A DNA stretch of 64,000 nt from Corallococcus carmarthensis. GTDB lineage: Bacteria; Myxococcota; Myxococcia; Myxococcales; Myxococcaceae. The stretch covers positions 62,001 through 126,000 of the forward strand of contig NZ_RAWE01000002.1 in assembly GCF_003611695.1 (NCBI RefSeq), written 5' to 3'. A model generated the notes under the pieces. The model did not search any database. It worked only from the letters and a program-made list of their open reading frames with translations, and was not told the origin of the DNA. Shown here piece by piece: positions 53,182 through 61,874 of this stretch (positions are counted from its first letter, which is position 1; each line of letters opens with the position of its first letter). Both the position numbers and the translations under genes were made by a program.

Positions 53182-56100
53182 TCACTTCATCCGCATGAGC
53201 ATGAATTCGCCGTAGCTCTTCCAGTTCACGGTGGGCCTCCAGATGCTCTGGGAGTCGAGGAAGAAGCTTTTGCCCGCGAAGTTGAAGACGTTGAAGACAT
53301 GCCCCTGCGTCGGGTCGCTCTTGAACACCCCGGCCACGACCCCGCGGCTGCCCGGGCCCCAGGCCGTCACGGTCTTCTCGATGGCCCGCTTCCCCTCGAT
53401 GCTCTCGAACGTACCGCCCAACTCCTGCTGCACGACATTGAGCGGGGTCGTCGGACTGGCGGCCGCGACCTTCGGGGTCCCCGCCAACGTGGAGTCGACA
53501 GCGGCAACCACCTTCGAGCAGTTGGTTCTGCATTGCGTTGGGTTGATGGTCAAGGCGTTGAGATCAATTCCATTGACTCTCTGATACTGCTCGAAATCCG
53601 CGACGAGGTCGGCCTTGGGAGGCCTGACGACCCCCGACATGCTCGCGGTCCCCAACGAGGATCCGATGATGCCGGTGAAGCTCCCCACCGCGTAGTACCA
53701 GCTGTCCCCGCCGGAAGTGACGCCCCAGCTGTCGCGCATGTTCTGCGTGCAGCCCGGACACCAGAACAGGACCGAGTCGCCGAAGCCCTGCGAGAAGCTC
53801 GACCACCGGTCGAGCCACGCGTTCTCCTGGACGGCGGCGGCCTCCGCGCCCTCCTCCGTCGCGAGGACCCGCTCGACCGCCTCCTTGCGCGTGAAGCCAT
53901 GTGCCGCCATGGAGTCGAAGTTGAAGGAGGGGCCCACGGAGATGCCGGTGGCCGTGATGACCATGAGCTTCAGGATCGCGCCATCCAGGGTCTGGGGACC
54001 CTGGGAGAACGTGGCCGTGGCCGAGATGGGGCTGGCCGCCTGGGGGCTCGCGCCGCCGCCGGACGCGCCCGCGGAGGGGAAGTACAAGCCCGGGTTGTTG
54101 ATGGAACTGGCGCCGCCTCCGCCGCCCGGCATGCCCGGGAAGCCCTGGCCATTCGGGCCCCGGCACTCCGCGCCGATGCACCCCGAATCCATGCCTGACG
54201 GGTCGGCGCGATTGACCGGGTCGTTCATCGAGAACGCGTAGGGATGGGTGGTGGCCGCCGTGCGGACGACGAGGAGCGGATCCCGGCTCAAGAACCGTCC
54301 GATGACCGGGTCGTAGATGCGGGCACCCAGCTGGGACACGCCCAGCGACTCCAGGGCCTCACCGCCGTTCCACTGGTCGCTGGAGTAGAGCAGGGCGCCC
54401 GGTGAGACGGAGCCCGTGGACTTCGCCTCGCCGAACGGCTGGTAGTCCACGTCCTGGATGAACTTGCCCTGGATGTCCGCGGAGTAGCGCGCGCCGCGCA
54501 TCTCTCCAAAGGGGAAGCGCCAGGGGCCCTTGAAGCCCTGCCGGGTGGCGACGATGCCGCCCGGACCCGGGATGTGGCGGGTGAGGACCTGGGTTCTCGT
54601 GCCGTCGATGACCTGGTCCTTCAGCTCCAGGTGGCTGCCGAACCCCCACTCGTGCCGGGCGTCCCTGCCCGCGACGCGCAGGTCCAGCTCCCGAAGGCTG
54701 CCCATGGCGCCCGTGTGGAAGGTGGCGGTGCCCTCGGGCGCGGAGATGGAGCGCACGTCGCCGGAGGGCAGATAGGACAGCTGGCGCAGGCCCGTGCGCG
54801 TGGGCTGGGTGAGCACGTTGCCAGAGCTGTCATGGGTGACGTTGCAGGCGGTGCCGCCCAGCCCTCCGTTGCCGTAGCCGATGCGGCAGAGCCGGTCGCG
54901 GTCCACGGTGCCGTAGCTCATCGCGGCATCCGCGGTCCCCAGCAGGTCGTTCTGCGTGAGCACGTTGCCCAGCGCGTCGTAGGTGTAGCTCCAGTCCGCG
55001 AAGTAGGTGCTGCCCGTGGAGCGCTTGGAGGTCGCGAGCCTGCCGAGCGTGTCGTAGGCGTTGTTCGTCTTCACGCCGGGGGAGACGCCGTTGACGGTCT
55101 CCGTGCGCACCAGCTCGCGGCCCACGGCGTCGAAGGACGCAATGCCGATGGCGCGGGAGCCGTAGCTGGAAGCGAGGGTCATGCTGCGCGGCAGCCGGCG
55201 CCCCGTGTCGGCGTAGTCCCCGATGAACTCCACCACGCCCCCGTGGACGGCACTGCGCGGCCGGCCGAACGGGTCGATGGATTTCGCCACGTAGAGTTCC
55301 TGGCTGAGGTCCGGGCCCTCGTACTTGACGTACATGGGCCGGCGCGCGGTGTCGTACGCGTACCAGGTCACCTCCTTCTCGTAGCCGGTGTCGGGCAGGT
55401 AGAGCGTGAACGCGTCGAGCTCCCCGTCCGCGTGCAGGTCGTTCTTCTCCACGTAGTAGGTGCCCTGGGCGTCGGTGTAGACGCGCGCGTTGGACTGGCC
55501 GTAGGCGTCATAGCTGTAGAAGACCTCGCCCAGGGAGGACTTGGTCTGGGCCAGCCGTCCCAGGACGTAGGTGGGGGTGACGAGGGACGTGGGGCTGGCG
55601 CCGAAGTCGTAGAGGAAGTCGTAGACGGTGTCCTGCTCCGTCACGCCCTTGGTGCGCTCCTCCGAGTGCGTGATGCGGCTCTGGGCGTCGTACCGGGAGA
55701 GCTGGCTGCGCTCGCCGGTGGGGGCCGTGATGGACTCGGTCCACTTCACCTCCAGCGGCTCGCCCCAGTCGCTGTACTTCGCCGTCTTCAAGGCGCTGTC
55801 TGGGTCCTGCCACGAGAGGCGCTGGCCGAAGGAGTCCTGGACCCACGACCACGTCACCGGGCCGGTGAGGCCCACCGGATCCAGGTAGCGGGTCATCCCC
55901 GTCAGCTGACCCAGCCGGTCATAGGTGAAGGTGGCGTGCTCCAGCGGGGTGCCGCTCTTCGTCGTCGTGCGCGACAGCATCCGGCCCACCGCCGTCAGGG
56001 TGGAGGAGCGCAGGACGTTCACCTGGGGCGCGGTGGAGACCATGGACGCGGTGTCCCGGAAGGACACGGTCTCCAGGTGGTTGGCGAAGCTGCGCGAGTA

Positions 56101-59100
56101 GCAGGTGGGGAGCAGCTCGGTGCCCACGTTGGGCGTGGTGGTGTACGCCTGCGGGCCGTTGCCCCGGACGGTGCACGACGGGGAGCCATCCACGTTGAAG
56201 AAGGCGCTGGTGCCGTAGGCGGTGGCCGCGTTCTGCGAGGCCGGGTAGGGGTCCGCTTCGAACACCACGCGCCCCAGCTCGTCATAGGTGCGCGCGCCGC
56301 TGATCATCACCTCGGTGCCGTAGTCGCTGCCCAGGGGGGACTCGGTGCGGCGGGTGCGGCCCAGTTCGTCCAGGAACGTGGTGCTGGTATTGCCCACGGC
56401 GCTGTCCTCGGTGCCAGGCGTCACGGGATCGCTGAAGGTCTTGACCACCACGCGACGGCCAAGCGGATCCGCTCCGGTGAAGCCCAGGTAGCGGGTCGTC
56501 GTGAGCACGCCCTGGGCTTCGCCCGGGGGTTGCGCGGTGGTGCGCACCCTGCGCCCGTAGCCGTCCCGGTCGACGCCGTACTGGGTCTGGTTGGGGTCGG
56601 TCGCGAGCTGTGCCACCAGGCTGAGCGGATCCACGCTGACGGTGGTCTTGAGCGTCGGGATGCCCGTGGCGTCCACCCGCTCTTCCACCTGCGCGAGCCC
56701 GAACGCGTCGTAGGTGAACTTCACGGTGCGCGTGGCGCCGTCCTCGCGCACCCGGGTGACGGTGGCGGGGTTGCCGGCGGCGTCGTAGTCGGCGGTGTAC
56801 TCGGTCACCGTGTTCAGCAGCGCGCCGGTGGTGAGATCGCGCCGGTCGCGCAGGTGCGAGGTGAGGTGGCCCACGGAGACGCTGCCCGAGCCCAGTCCGT
56901 CGTAGCGCCAGGACTCGGAGGCGTACGTCACGTAGGGCGTCTTGTCGCACGTCCAGTAACGCCGGCTCATGGGGGCGTGGAGCACCCGGGGGGCCGCGCC
57001 CGTGCTGGTGGGCGTGGCGTACTTCGTCTCCACGCAGAGGTCGTCATCGTTCCGGTAGACGTCGTTGAGGTGCTTGACGTTGAGCGGTCTGCCGTAGTCG
57101 TCCACGTCCGTCGCCTCTGAACGGGTGGCCACGTTGGCCGTGGACGGCGGCGCGGCGCTGCCGCGCCAGGAGTCGGTGACGCGCTCGTAGGCGAAGCCGT
57201 GCGCGCGGCAGGCGTCGTAGCCGCCGTTGACGACGAGGTACGAGGCCGGGAAGTCGAGCGGATAGGCCAGCTCGAAGCAGTCCAGGCCCTCGTTGGGCGT
57301 GCCGGCGGGCACGGCCTCTGGGAAGTACTTCGTGCCCCATTCGACGTGAGAGGCCTTCAGCCGGTTGCCGTAGGTGGTGAGGTCGGTGGCCAGCAGTGTC
57401 CAGGGGTCCAGGCTGGCGGTGGTGACGGTGGTGACGTCGCGCACCTTGCCGGTCAGCAGGGCGCGGGCGAAGCGCACGGCCGGGGAGGTGTTGTCGAAGG
57501 CGGGCTGCGGATACGTGTCCGTGAGGGTGGCGTAGCCCTCGCCCCTGCCCTGGGTGGTGACGGTGTTCATGGACACCGAGCGCTGGTAGCCGGGCATCGT
57601 GAAGGCGTGGAGCGCGGAGTCGTAGACGAGCTCAGCGCCGCCGTAGGCGTAGCGCGTCTCCGCCAGGGTGCCGCCCAGGCCCAGGCCGCCGGTGGTGACG
57701 ACGGAGGAGACGACGACCTCCGGGAAGGGCACCTGATGCTTCGTGGTGCCGTCCTCCTTGGCGGAGCGGTAGGCGATGGTGGTGAACGCGCCGGAGTCGT
57801 TGTTCACGCGGATGAGGCGGCCCGCTTCGGGCTTGCCGGGGCGCGTTCCGCCGGAGAGCTGGTAGACGTCCAGGTTGGTGCCGTTGAGGCGGACGACCTC
57901 GGGCTTGCCATCGCCGTTGAGGTCATAGAGGCCGCTCCCGGTGTAGGACGTCAGGCCGTCGCAGCGCTCCGTCTGGTTGGAGAGGGAGAAGCCGCTTCCC
58001 GCCACTTCGATGTTCACGGCCGGGGCGAAGCCCGCGCCGGTGCCCACCGCGACGGTCCATTGCACGGCCGAATTGACGATGCTGCTGGCCACGTAGTCGG
58101 GGATGCCGTCGCCGGTCAGGTCGCGCAGCCCCTGGGTCTGGCCGGAGCCGTAGGGGGTGCTCAGCGGAGGATCCGGATTGGGCCAGGTGCAGATGCGCTC
58201 CTGGGCGTTCTCCTGCACGGACAGCATGCCCTGGGACGGGAGCGTCAGCGTCACGGCGCTGAAGCCGCTGCCGGTGCCCAGGGAGACCGTGAAGTTCTCC
58301 ACCCGGTCCAGGAGGCCATCGCCGTTGACGTCGGAGAGGCCGCACCTGACGAGCTGGGAGTCGTTGGTCGTGGTCCACAGTCCCACGCCGCAGGCGGCGT
58401 TCGGCTTGAGGGTGATGGGCGAGGAGAAGGCGGTGACGCTGTCGGAGAGCATCACGCCGTAGGTATTGAAGACGGCCTGGACCGCGTTCCCGTCGGTCAG
58501 CGTGGGCTGCACCTTGACGGCGAAATCCGCGTAGACAATCTGGCCATCGCTGCCGCCGTTGTAACCGGGCGCGTAGGCCTTCACCTCGATGGGGGAGGAA
58601 TTGAAGACCACGTCCGGGAAGCCATCGCCGTTGACGTCCGTCACCTCCCATTCGGTGTAGGTCTTCTCCGGGTCCGCGGACGCCACCGCGCCCGTGGGGC
58701 CGCACCCCGGAGTGCTCGAGGACGTCTGCTCCCACTTCGTGAGGCTGGCGTTCCACCTCCAGCACAGGCGGACCACGCGGTCGCGGCCGCTGAAGCGGCT
58801 GGAGAGGGGCAGGTAGCCATTGCTGAGGGAGTGGCCCAGGCCGGCGAGGTGGTTGTAGAGCGCGCTGACGGAAATCGTGCGGCGCTGCCATTGGATGCCC
58901 GTGGAGCCGGTGCCGGGCGTGTTGAGGTAGACGACCCACTTGTACGGGGACTCGCCGGCGTCGATGAAGTCGACGCGGCCGTCGCCGTTGACGTCCAGGG
59001 CCTGACGCCACACCCGGTCCTTGCCGCTGGCGGCGGGGTTGGCAGGGAAGCGCATCTCCGTGGCGCTCATCGACCCGAAGGGGCCGGAAGCGAAGGTGGC

Positions 59101-60387
59101 GTCGGCGAGCTGGGCGTTGACGGTGCCCAGGGTGGTGGCTCCCGCCCCGCCGGGCTTGTTGAGGGCGACCCAGAGCTTGCCGCTCTTGGCGTAGACGAAG
59201 TCGGGCAGGCCATCCCCCGTGACGTCGGTGAGGCTCTGCCAGGTCGCGGAGCCGACTTCGGACGTGAGCGGCGGCAGGTACGTGCCATCGCGTCCGGTGC
59301 TGGAGATCTTCGAGGTGTCCACGCCCGAGGGCATCGGGATGGAAGCGGTCTTGGCGTAGGTGAGCTTGCCGCTGGTCGTGGCGACGCCGTAGGTGAAGGA
59401 GGCGACGGGAAGCGCGACGGACTGCTCCGGGGTGCCCTGGCGGCCGAACACGTTGACGGAGACGAGGCGGGGCAGCCGGGTGTCGGCGTCGGGCTGGTAG
59501 GCGAAGGAATAGGTGCGAAGCCGCTGGGGGGAGCTGGCGCAGGTGGCGCGGCTGGACACGTCCAGGGTGTTCAGCGTGCGCACGCGCGCCAGGACGGCGC
59601 TGGTGCCCAGCAGGGACAGCGAGAGGGGCGCAGAGACCGGGGCCCCGTAATTGAGCGTGACCTCGTTCTTGAAGCAGTTGGTGGACGGGTGCTTGTTGTA
59701 GCGCACCTGTCGCAGGTCGATGGTGGTGCCCGCGCCCCCGCCGGGAGTGGTGACGCTGGAGATGTCGTAGGTGAGCTCGACGGCGGTGTTGTCCGGGCCG
59801 GTGATGGACGTCAGCAGCCAGAGGCCCGCCCCGTAGATCAGCGCGGGCTGCGTGAAGGTCCAGGTCCAGCCTTCGCCGTCGTACATCACCCAGGCGCCCT
59901 CCACCTCCTTGAGGAGCAGGTCGGGCGCGCCGTTGCGCGCGCCCCAGTGCAGCACCTGCGGCGGCCCCGCGGAGACCTGCCGGGGGAACAGCTCCAGGGT
60001 CTGTCCCTGGAGGGAGAGGGTGACCTGCTCACGGCCCGCGGGGACCCCCGTGCCCACGCGCGGCTTGCGGTGGGCGAAGGACAGGTCCCGGCGGATGTAG
60101 GTGAGCGGGATGTCCCAGCCCAGGCCCACCGCGCCCACGCCCGGGGCGCCAGAGCCGATGGAGACGGGGACGGGGAGACCGCCGCGAGAACCCGGCAGGT
60201 CCAGGGGAATGGCGGCGGAGTAGCCTCCGGAAGCATTGACCGCGCCGAGCTCCGTCCCGGTGTCGGAAGCACGCGCCGCGTAATGGCCACCCGTGGGCGC
60301 CAGCTGTGCCGCTCCCAGGCGAGGCCACATCCCCAACATCAGTCCCAGGGCCAATCCCAGCCATGGGCGTGAAATCGTCATCTGCAT
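53182..60387 (-). CDS. Large secreted RHS/SpvB-type protein with C-terminal papain-fold toxin-like domain
   Basis: 2401 residues. A Sec signal peptide (WLGLALGLMLGMWPRLGAAQ) opens it. An SpvB/TcdB-like N-terminal region (about 30-900; GGYSAAIPLDLPGSRGG) has six FG-GAP/VCBS units (DVTGDGLPDFVY, DVNGDGRVDF, DVNGDGFPDVV, DVNGDGLLDR, DLTGDGIPDY, DLNGDGKPEV). RHS/YD repeats run to the RHS core YDPVIGRFLSRDPLL (about 2030) and NPVNRADPSGMD-like end (here NDPVNRADPSGMD). The ~335-residue C-terminal part carries CRTNCSKVV (C2290), QGHVFNVF (H2363) and FLDSQS (D2378), the triad of Tox-PL/papain-fold deamidase-type domains. No small immunity gene lies directly downstream. Role in antagonism is inference. 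SD GGAGGGGG precedes ATG. Confidence 0.88.
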   Translation of the reverse strand: MQMTISRPWLGLALGLMLGMWPRLGAAQLAPTGGHYAARASDTGTELGAVNASGGYSAAIPLDLPGSRGGLPVPVSIGSGAPGVGAVGLGWDIPLTYIRRDLSFAHRKPRVGTGVPAGREQVTLSLQGQTLELFPRQVSAGPPQVLHWGARNGAPDLLLKEVEGAWVMYDGEGWTWTFTQPALIYGAGLWLLTSITGPDNTAVELTYDISSVTTPGGGAGTTIDLRQVRYNKHPSTNCFKNEVTLNYGAPVSAPLSLSLLGTSAVLARVRTLNTLDVSSRATCASSPQRLRTYSFAYQPDADTRLPRLVSVNVFGRQGTPEQSVALPVASFTYGVATTSGKLTYAKTASIPMPSGVDTSKISSTGRDGTYLPPLTSEVGSATWQSLTDVTGDGLPDFVYAKSGKLWVALNKPGGAGATTLGTVNAQLADATFASGPFGSMSATEMRFPANPAASGKDRVWRQALDVNGDGRVDFIDAGESPYKWVVYLNTPGTGSTGIQWQRRTISVSALYNHLAGLGHSLSNGYLPLSSRFSGRDRVVRLCWRWNASLTKWEQTSSSTPGCGPTGAVASADPEKTYTEWEVTDVNGDGFPDVVFNSSPIEVKAYAPGYNGGSDGQIVYADFAVKVQPTLTDGNAVQAVFNTYGVMLSDSVTAFSSPITLKPNAACGVGLWTTTNDSQLVRCGLSDVNGDGLLDRVENFTVSLGTGSGFSAVTLTLPSQGMLSVQENAQERICTWPNPDPPLSTPYGSGQTQGLRDLTGDGIPDYVASSIVNSAVQWTVAVGTGAGFAPAVNIEVAGSGFSLSNQTERCDGLTSYTGSGLYDLNGDGKPEVVRLNGTNLDVYQLSGGTRPGKPEAGRLIRVNNDSGAFTTIAYRSAKEDGTTKHQVPFPEVVVSSVVTTGGLGLGGTLAETRYAYGGAELVYDSALHAFTMPGYQRSVSMNTVTTQGRGEGYATLTDTYPQPAFDNTSPAVRFARALLTGKVRDVTTVTTASLDPWTLLATDLTTYGNRLKASHVEWGTKYFPEAVPAGTPNEGLDCFELAYPLDFPASYLVVNGGYDACRAHGFAYERVTDSWRGSAAPPSTANVATRSEATDVDDYGRPLNVKHLNDVYRNDDDLCVETKYATPTSTGAAPRVLHAPMSRRYWTCDKTPYVTYASESWRYDGLGSGSVSVGHLTSHLRDRRDLTTGALLNTVTEYTADYDAAGNPATVTRVREDGATRTVKFTYDAFGLAQVEERVDATGIPTLKTTVSVDPLSLVAQLATDPNQTQYGVDRDGYGRRVRTTAQPPGEAQGVLTTTRYLGFTGADPLGRRVVVKTFSDPVTPGTEDSAVGNTSTTFLDELGRTRRTESPLGSDYGTEVMISGARTYDELGRVVFEADPYPASQNAATAYGTSAFFNVDGSPSCTVRGNGPQAYTTTPNVGTELLPTCYSRSFANHLETVSFRDTASMVSTAPQVNVLRSSTLTAVGRMLSRTTTKSGTPLEHATFTYDRLGQLTGMTRYLDPVGLTGPVTWSWVQDSFGQRLSWQDPDSALKTAKYSDWGEPLEVKWTESITAPTGERSQLSRYDAQSRITHSEERTKGVTEQDTVYDFLYDFGASPTSLVTPTYVLGRLAQTKSSLGEVFYSYDAYGQSNARVYTDAQGTYYVEKNDLHADGELDAFTLYLPDTGYEKEVTWYAYDTARRPMYVKYEGPDLSQELYVAKSIDPFGRPRSAVHGGVVEFIGDYADTGRRLPRSMTLASSYGSRAIGIASFDAVGRELVRTETVNGVSPGVKTNNAYDTLGRLATSKRSTGSTYFADWSYTYDALGNVLTQNDLLGTADAAMSYGTVDRDRLCRIGYGNGGLGGTACNVTHDSSGNVLTQPTRTGLRQLSYLPSGDVRSISAPEGTATFHTGAMGSLRELDLRVAGRDARHEWGFGSHLELKDQVIDGTRTQVLTRHIPGPGGIVATRQGFKGPWRFPFGEMRGARYSADIQGKFIQDVDYQPFGEAKSTGSVSPGALLYSSDQWNGGEALESLGVSQLGARIYDPVIGRFLSRDPLLVVRTAATTHPYAFSMNDPVNRADPSGMDSGCIGAECRGPNGQGFPGMPGGGGGASSINNPGLYFPSAGASGGGASPQAASPISATATFSQGPQTLDGAILKLMVITATGISVGPSFNFDSMAAHGFTRKEAVERVLATEEGAEAAAVQENAWLDRWSSFSQGFGDSVLFWCPGCTQNMRDSWGVTSGGDSWYYAVGSFTGIIGSSLGTASMSGVVRPPKADLVADFEQYQRVNGIDLNALTINPTQCRTNCSKVVAAVDSTLAGTPKVAAASPTTPLNVVQQELGGTFESIEGKRAIEKTVTAWGPGSRGVVAGVFKSDPTQGHVFNVFNFAGKSFFLDSQSIWRPTVNWKSYGEFMLMRMK

Positions 60388-60654
60388 TGAAACCCCCTCC
60401 AGGAGGTATCAATACAGAAAATGACGCTAAAAGTGAAGTTCCGGAATTCCTTGGATGCGTTGGGCGCTTGCGCCACCGTCAGCAGCCAGGAGCGGCTCCT
60501 GGCGACGGCGTCCGAGGACGGAGGTCCCTTTTGGCTTTGTGCTGGATGCGTTCTACGTGCTGCGTCGCACGCAAGCGCTCCTGGCGTGGCTGAAGGAGAA
60601 GGACGTCGCTGCGTGGTTGCAACTGGACCGTCCTCAGCTCTGTATGACTCCTCC

Positions 60655-61281
60655 TCACTCCAAAGGACCGGGCATGAGCATGTCGAAGTCCTGGACGACA
60701 GGGAACTGGGGATTGCCCACGGTGTTGGGGTCCCCCGACACCAGCTTGTTGCGGACCTTGTACTGCCAGGAGCCGGGCGTCGGCGTGGGATACGGGGTCG
60801 TGCTCGCCGGTCCGTAGCACTGTGAGGACGTGGGAGTGCCGGTGTCCTCGGAGGCCAGGAAGAGGGCGATCCGCTTCCGCGCCAGAGCCTGGGGACGGTA
60901 GGCCAGGAGCTCGTCCACCGAGCCGCAGATGGCATGTGCCACCGGTGCCGACTCCATGCCCACCTGGAGGCTGTTCAGGGTGACTTGGATGAGCGTGGTG
61001 TTCGTCGTGAAGCCCCGGTGCATGATGTATGAGGCGCCGTTGAAGGACACCACCGCGTAATGCCGCGGGGTGCTGCCGCCGGCCGCGACGACGGCTTGGG
61101 CTCGCTGAACCGCCACCTGGAAGCGTGTGAGACCGCCGGCCGCCGGGAGTGCCATGGACGCGCTCCGGTCCAGGAGGAGGATGACGTGGTCCTCGTATTG
61201 CTGCGCGGATGCGGTTCCAGGGCGTGCCATGACAAACGTTCCGAGCACCACGAGCAGACGCAGCATCACCTTGTATGTCAT
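60655..61281 (-). CDS. Secreted von Willebrand factor A-domain protein
   Basis: 208 residues from the ATG at 61281 (GAGGAGG upstream). A signal peptide (LRLLVVLGTFVMARPGTASAQ) is followed by a vWA domain with MIDAS motif DRSAS in HVILLLDRSASM, and RFQVAVQRAQAVV. Metal-dependent adhesion or complex assembly is the usual role. The protein ends shortly after the domain (DFDMLMPGPLE), so the C-terminal half of the fold is short; possible truncation. It lies upstream of the RHS gene on the same strand but with a 267-bp gap. Confidence 0.72.
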   Translation of the reverse strand: MTYKVMLRLLVVLGTFVMARPGTASAQQYEDHVILLLDRSASMALPAAGGLTRFQVAVQRAQAVVAAGGSTPRHYAVVSFNGASYIMHRGFTTNTTLIQVTLNSLQVGMESAPVAHAICGSVDELLAYRPQALARKRIALFLASEDTGTPTSSQCYGPASTTPYPTPTPGSWQYKVRNKLVSGDPNTVGNPQFPVVQDFDMLMPGPLE

Positions 61282-61421
61282 CACGGATGACCTCCTCGCT
61301 TCAGCGGAGCGACGTCGCGAGCGTGACCCGTGCCTCAGGCAATGACTGTCACGCCGTTCCATGAGAAATGATGGTGCAATCTCGCTAGACTTGAAATAGC
61401 GGAAAATCCGTAGGGTGGTTG

Positions 61422-61640
61422 TCACGGCAATCTGGAGGTCTTCCGTGCGCGGGCCTCCGTGAGGAGCTGGTCCAACCCCTTGAGCAGCTCACCGTCCTCG
61501 ATCGAGAAGGGATCGCTTCGTCCCTTCAGTCTTCGGGCCGTGGCGTTGGCGATGGCCTGACCCACGCGAAGCGACGGGTCTTCGGCCAGCAGCTCCAGGA
61601 GGGTCTGCAGGACCTGCTCCGGATGCCTCGTGGGATTCAT
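61422..61640 (-). CDS. Small hypothetical protein
   Basis: 72 residues with a good start context (AAGGAG and a second GGAG upstream of ATG). Highly helical and charged (EQVLQTLLELLAEDPSLRVGQAIANATARRL, EDGELLKGLDQLLTEAR). No family recognised; resembles small cytosolic regulatory or toxin-antitoxin-like helical proteins, without proof. The tRNA-like fragment lies 26 bases upstream. Confidence 0.6.
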   Translation of the reverse strand: MNPTRHPEQVLQTLLELLAEDPSLRVGQAIANATARRLKGRSDPFSIEDGELLKGLDQLLTEARARKTSRLP

Positions 61641-61665
61641 GTCTCCATGCTCCTTGGGAGATGAT

Positions 61666-61691
61666 GTGCCGAAGGCGGGATTCGAACCCGC
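61666..61691 (-). other. tRNA 3'-end fragment (T arm and acceptor strand), possible attachment site
   Basis: On the minus strand the sequence reads GCGGGTTCGAATCCCGC followed by CTTCGGCAC: a perfect 5-bp T stem with TTCGAAT loop, then an acceptor 3' strand. CTTCGGCA matches tRNA-Leu-type acceptors. No 5' half (GCCGAAG) or D/anticodon arms are found upstream, and CCA is broken (CAC ATC). So this is a decayed tRNA or an integrase-generated 3' end. Confidence 0.6.
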
Positions 61692-61783
61692 GCCGGGCGG
61701 TGCGAAACTCCCAGCAGGATCGCGCCCTTACCTCGCTGCCGCTCGGAGCGACTCGGATTCGACATCCCGCCGCATGACCTGTT

Positions 61784-61844
61784 GTCCCGCCATGTTCCAC
61801 CCCATGCCGCAGCTTCATGCGACATACGTGCAACATGGCGGGAC
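61784..61844. repeat. Near-perfect 17-bp inverted repeats
   Basis: GTCCCGCCATGTTCCAC (61784-61800) and, inverted, GTGCAACATGGCGGGAC (61828-61844): 16 of 17 positions pair, spaced by 27 bases. They lie just beyond the kinase-like gene and 90-150 bases from the tRNA fragment; may be recombinase arms or a terminator stem. No T run. Confidence 0.7.
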
Positions 61845-61874
61845 TTGAGTTGAGCCTCCTCGCAGGCAGCGTGG

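Noticed and set aside
57199..60372. 1057-residue plus-strand open frame opposite the RHS gene
   Set aside because: Extended antisense frames are common in high-GC coding DNA; the predicted protein is Gly/Arg/Val-rich without domains while the RHS frame has many motifs.
61630..61848. 72-residue plus-strand frame containing KAGFEPAPGG
   Set aside because: It is the familiar spurious protein created by the tRNA T-arm sequence read on the opposite strand.
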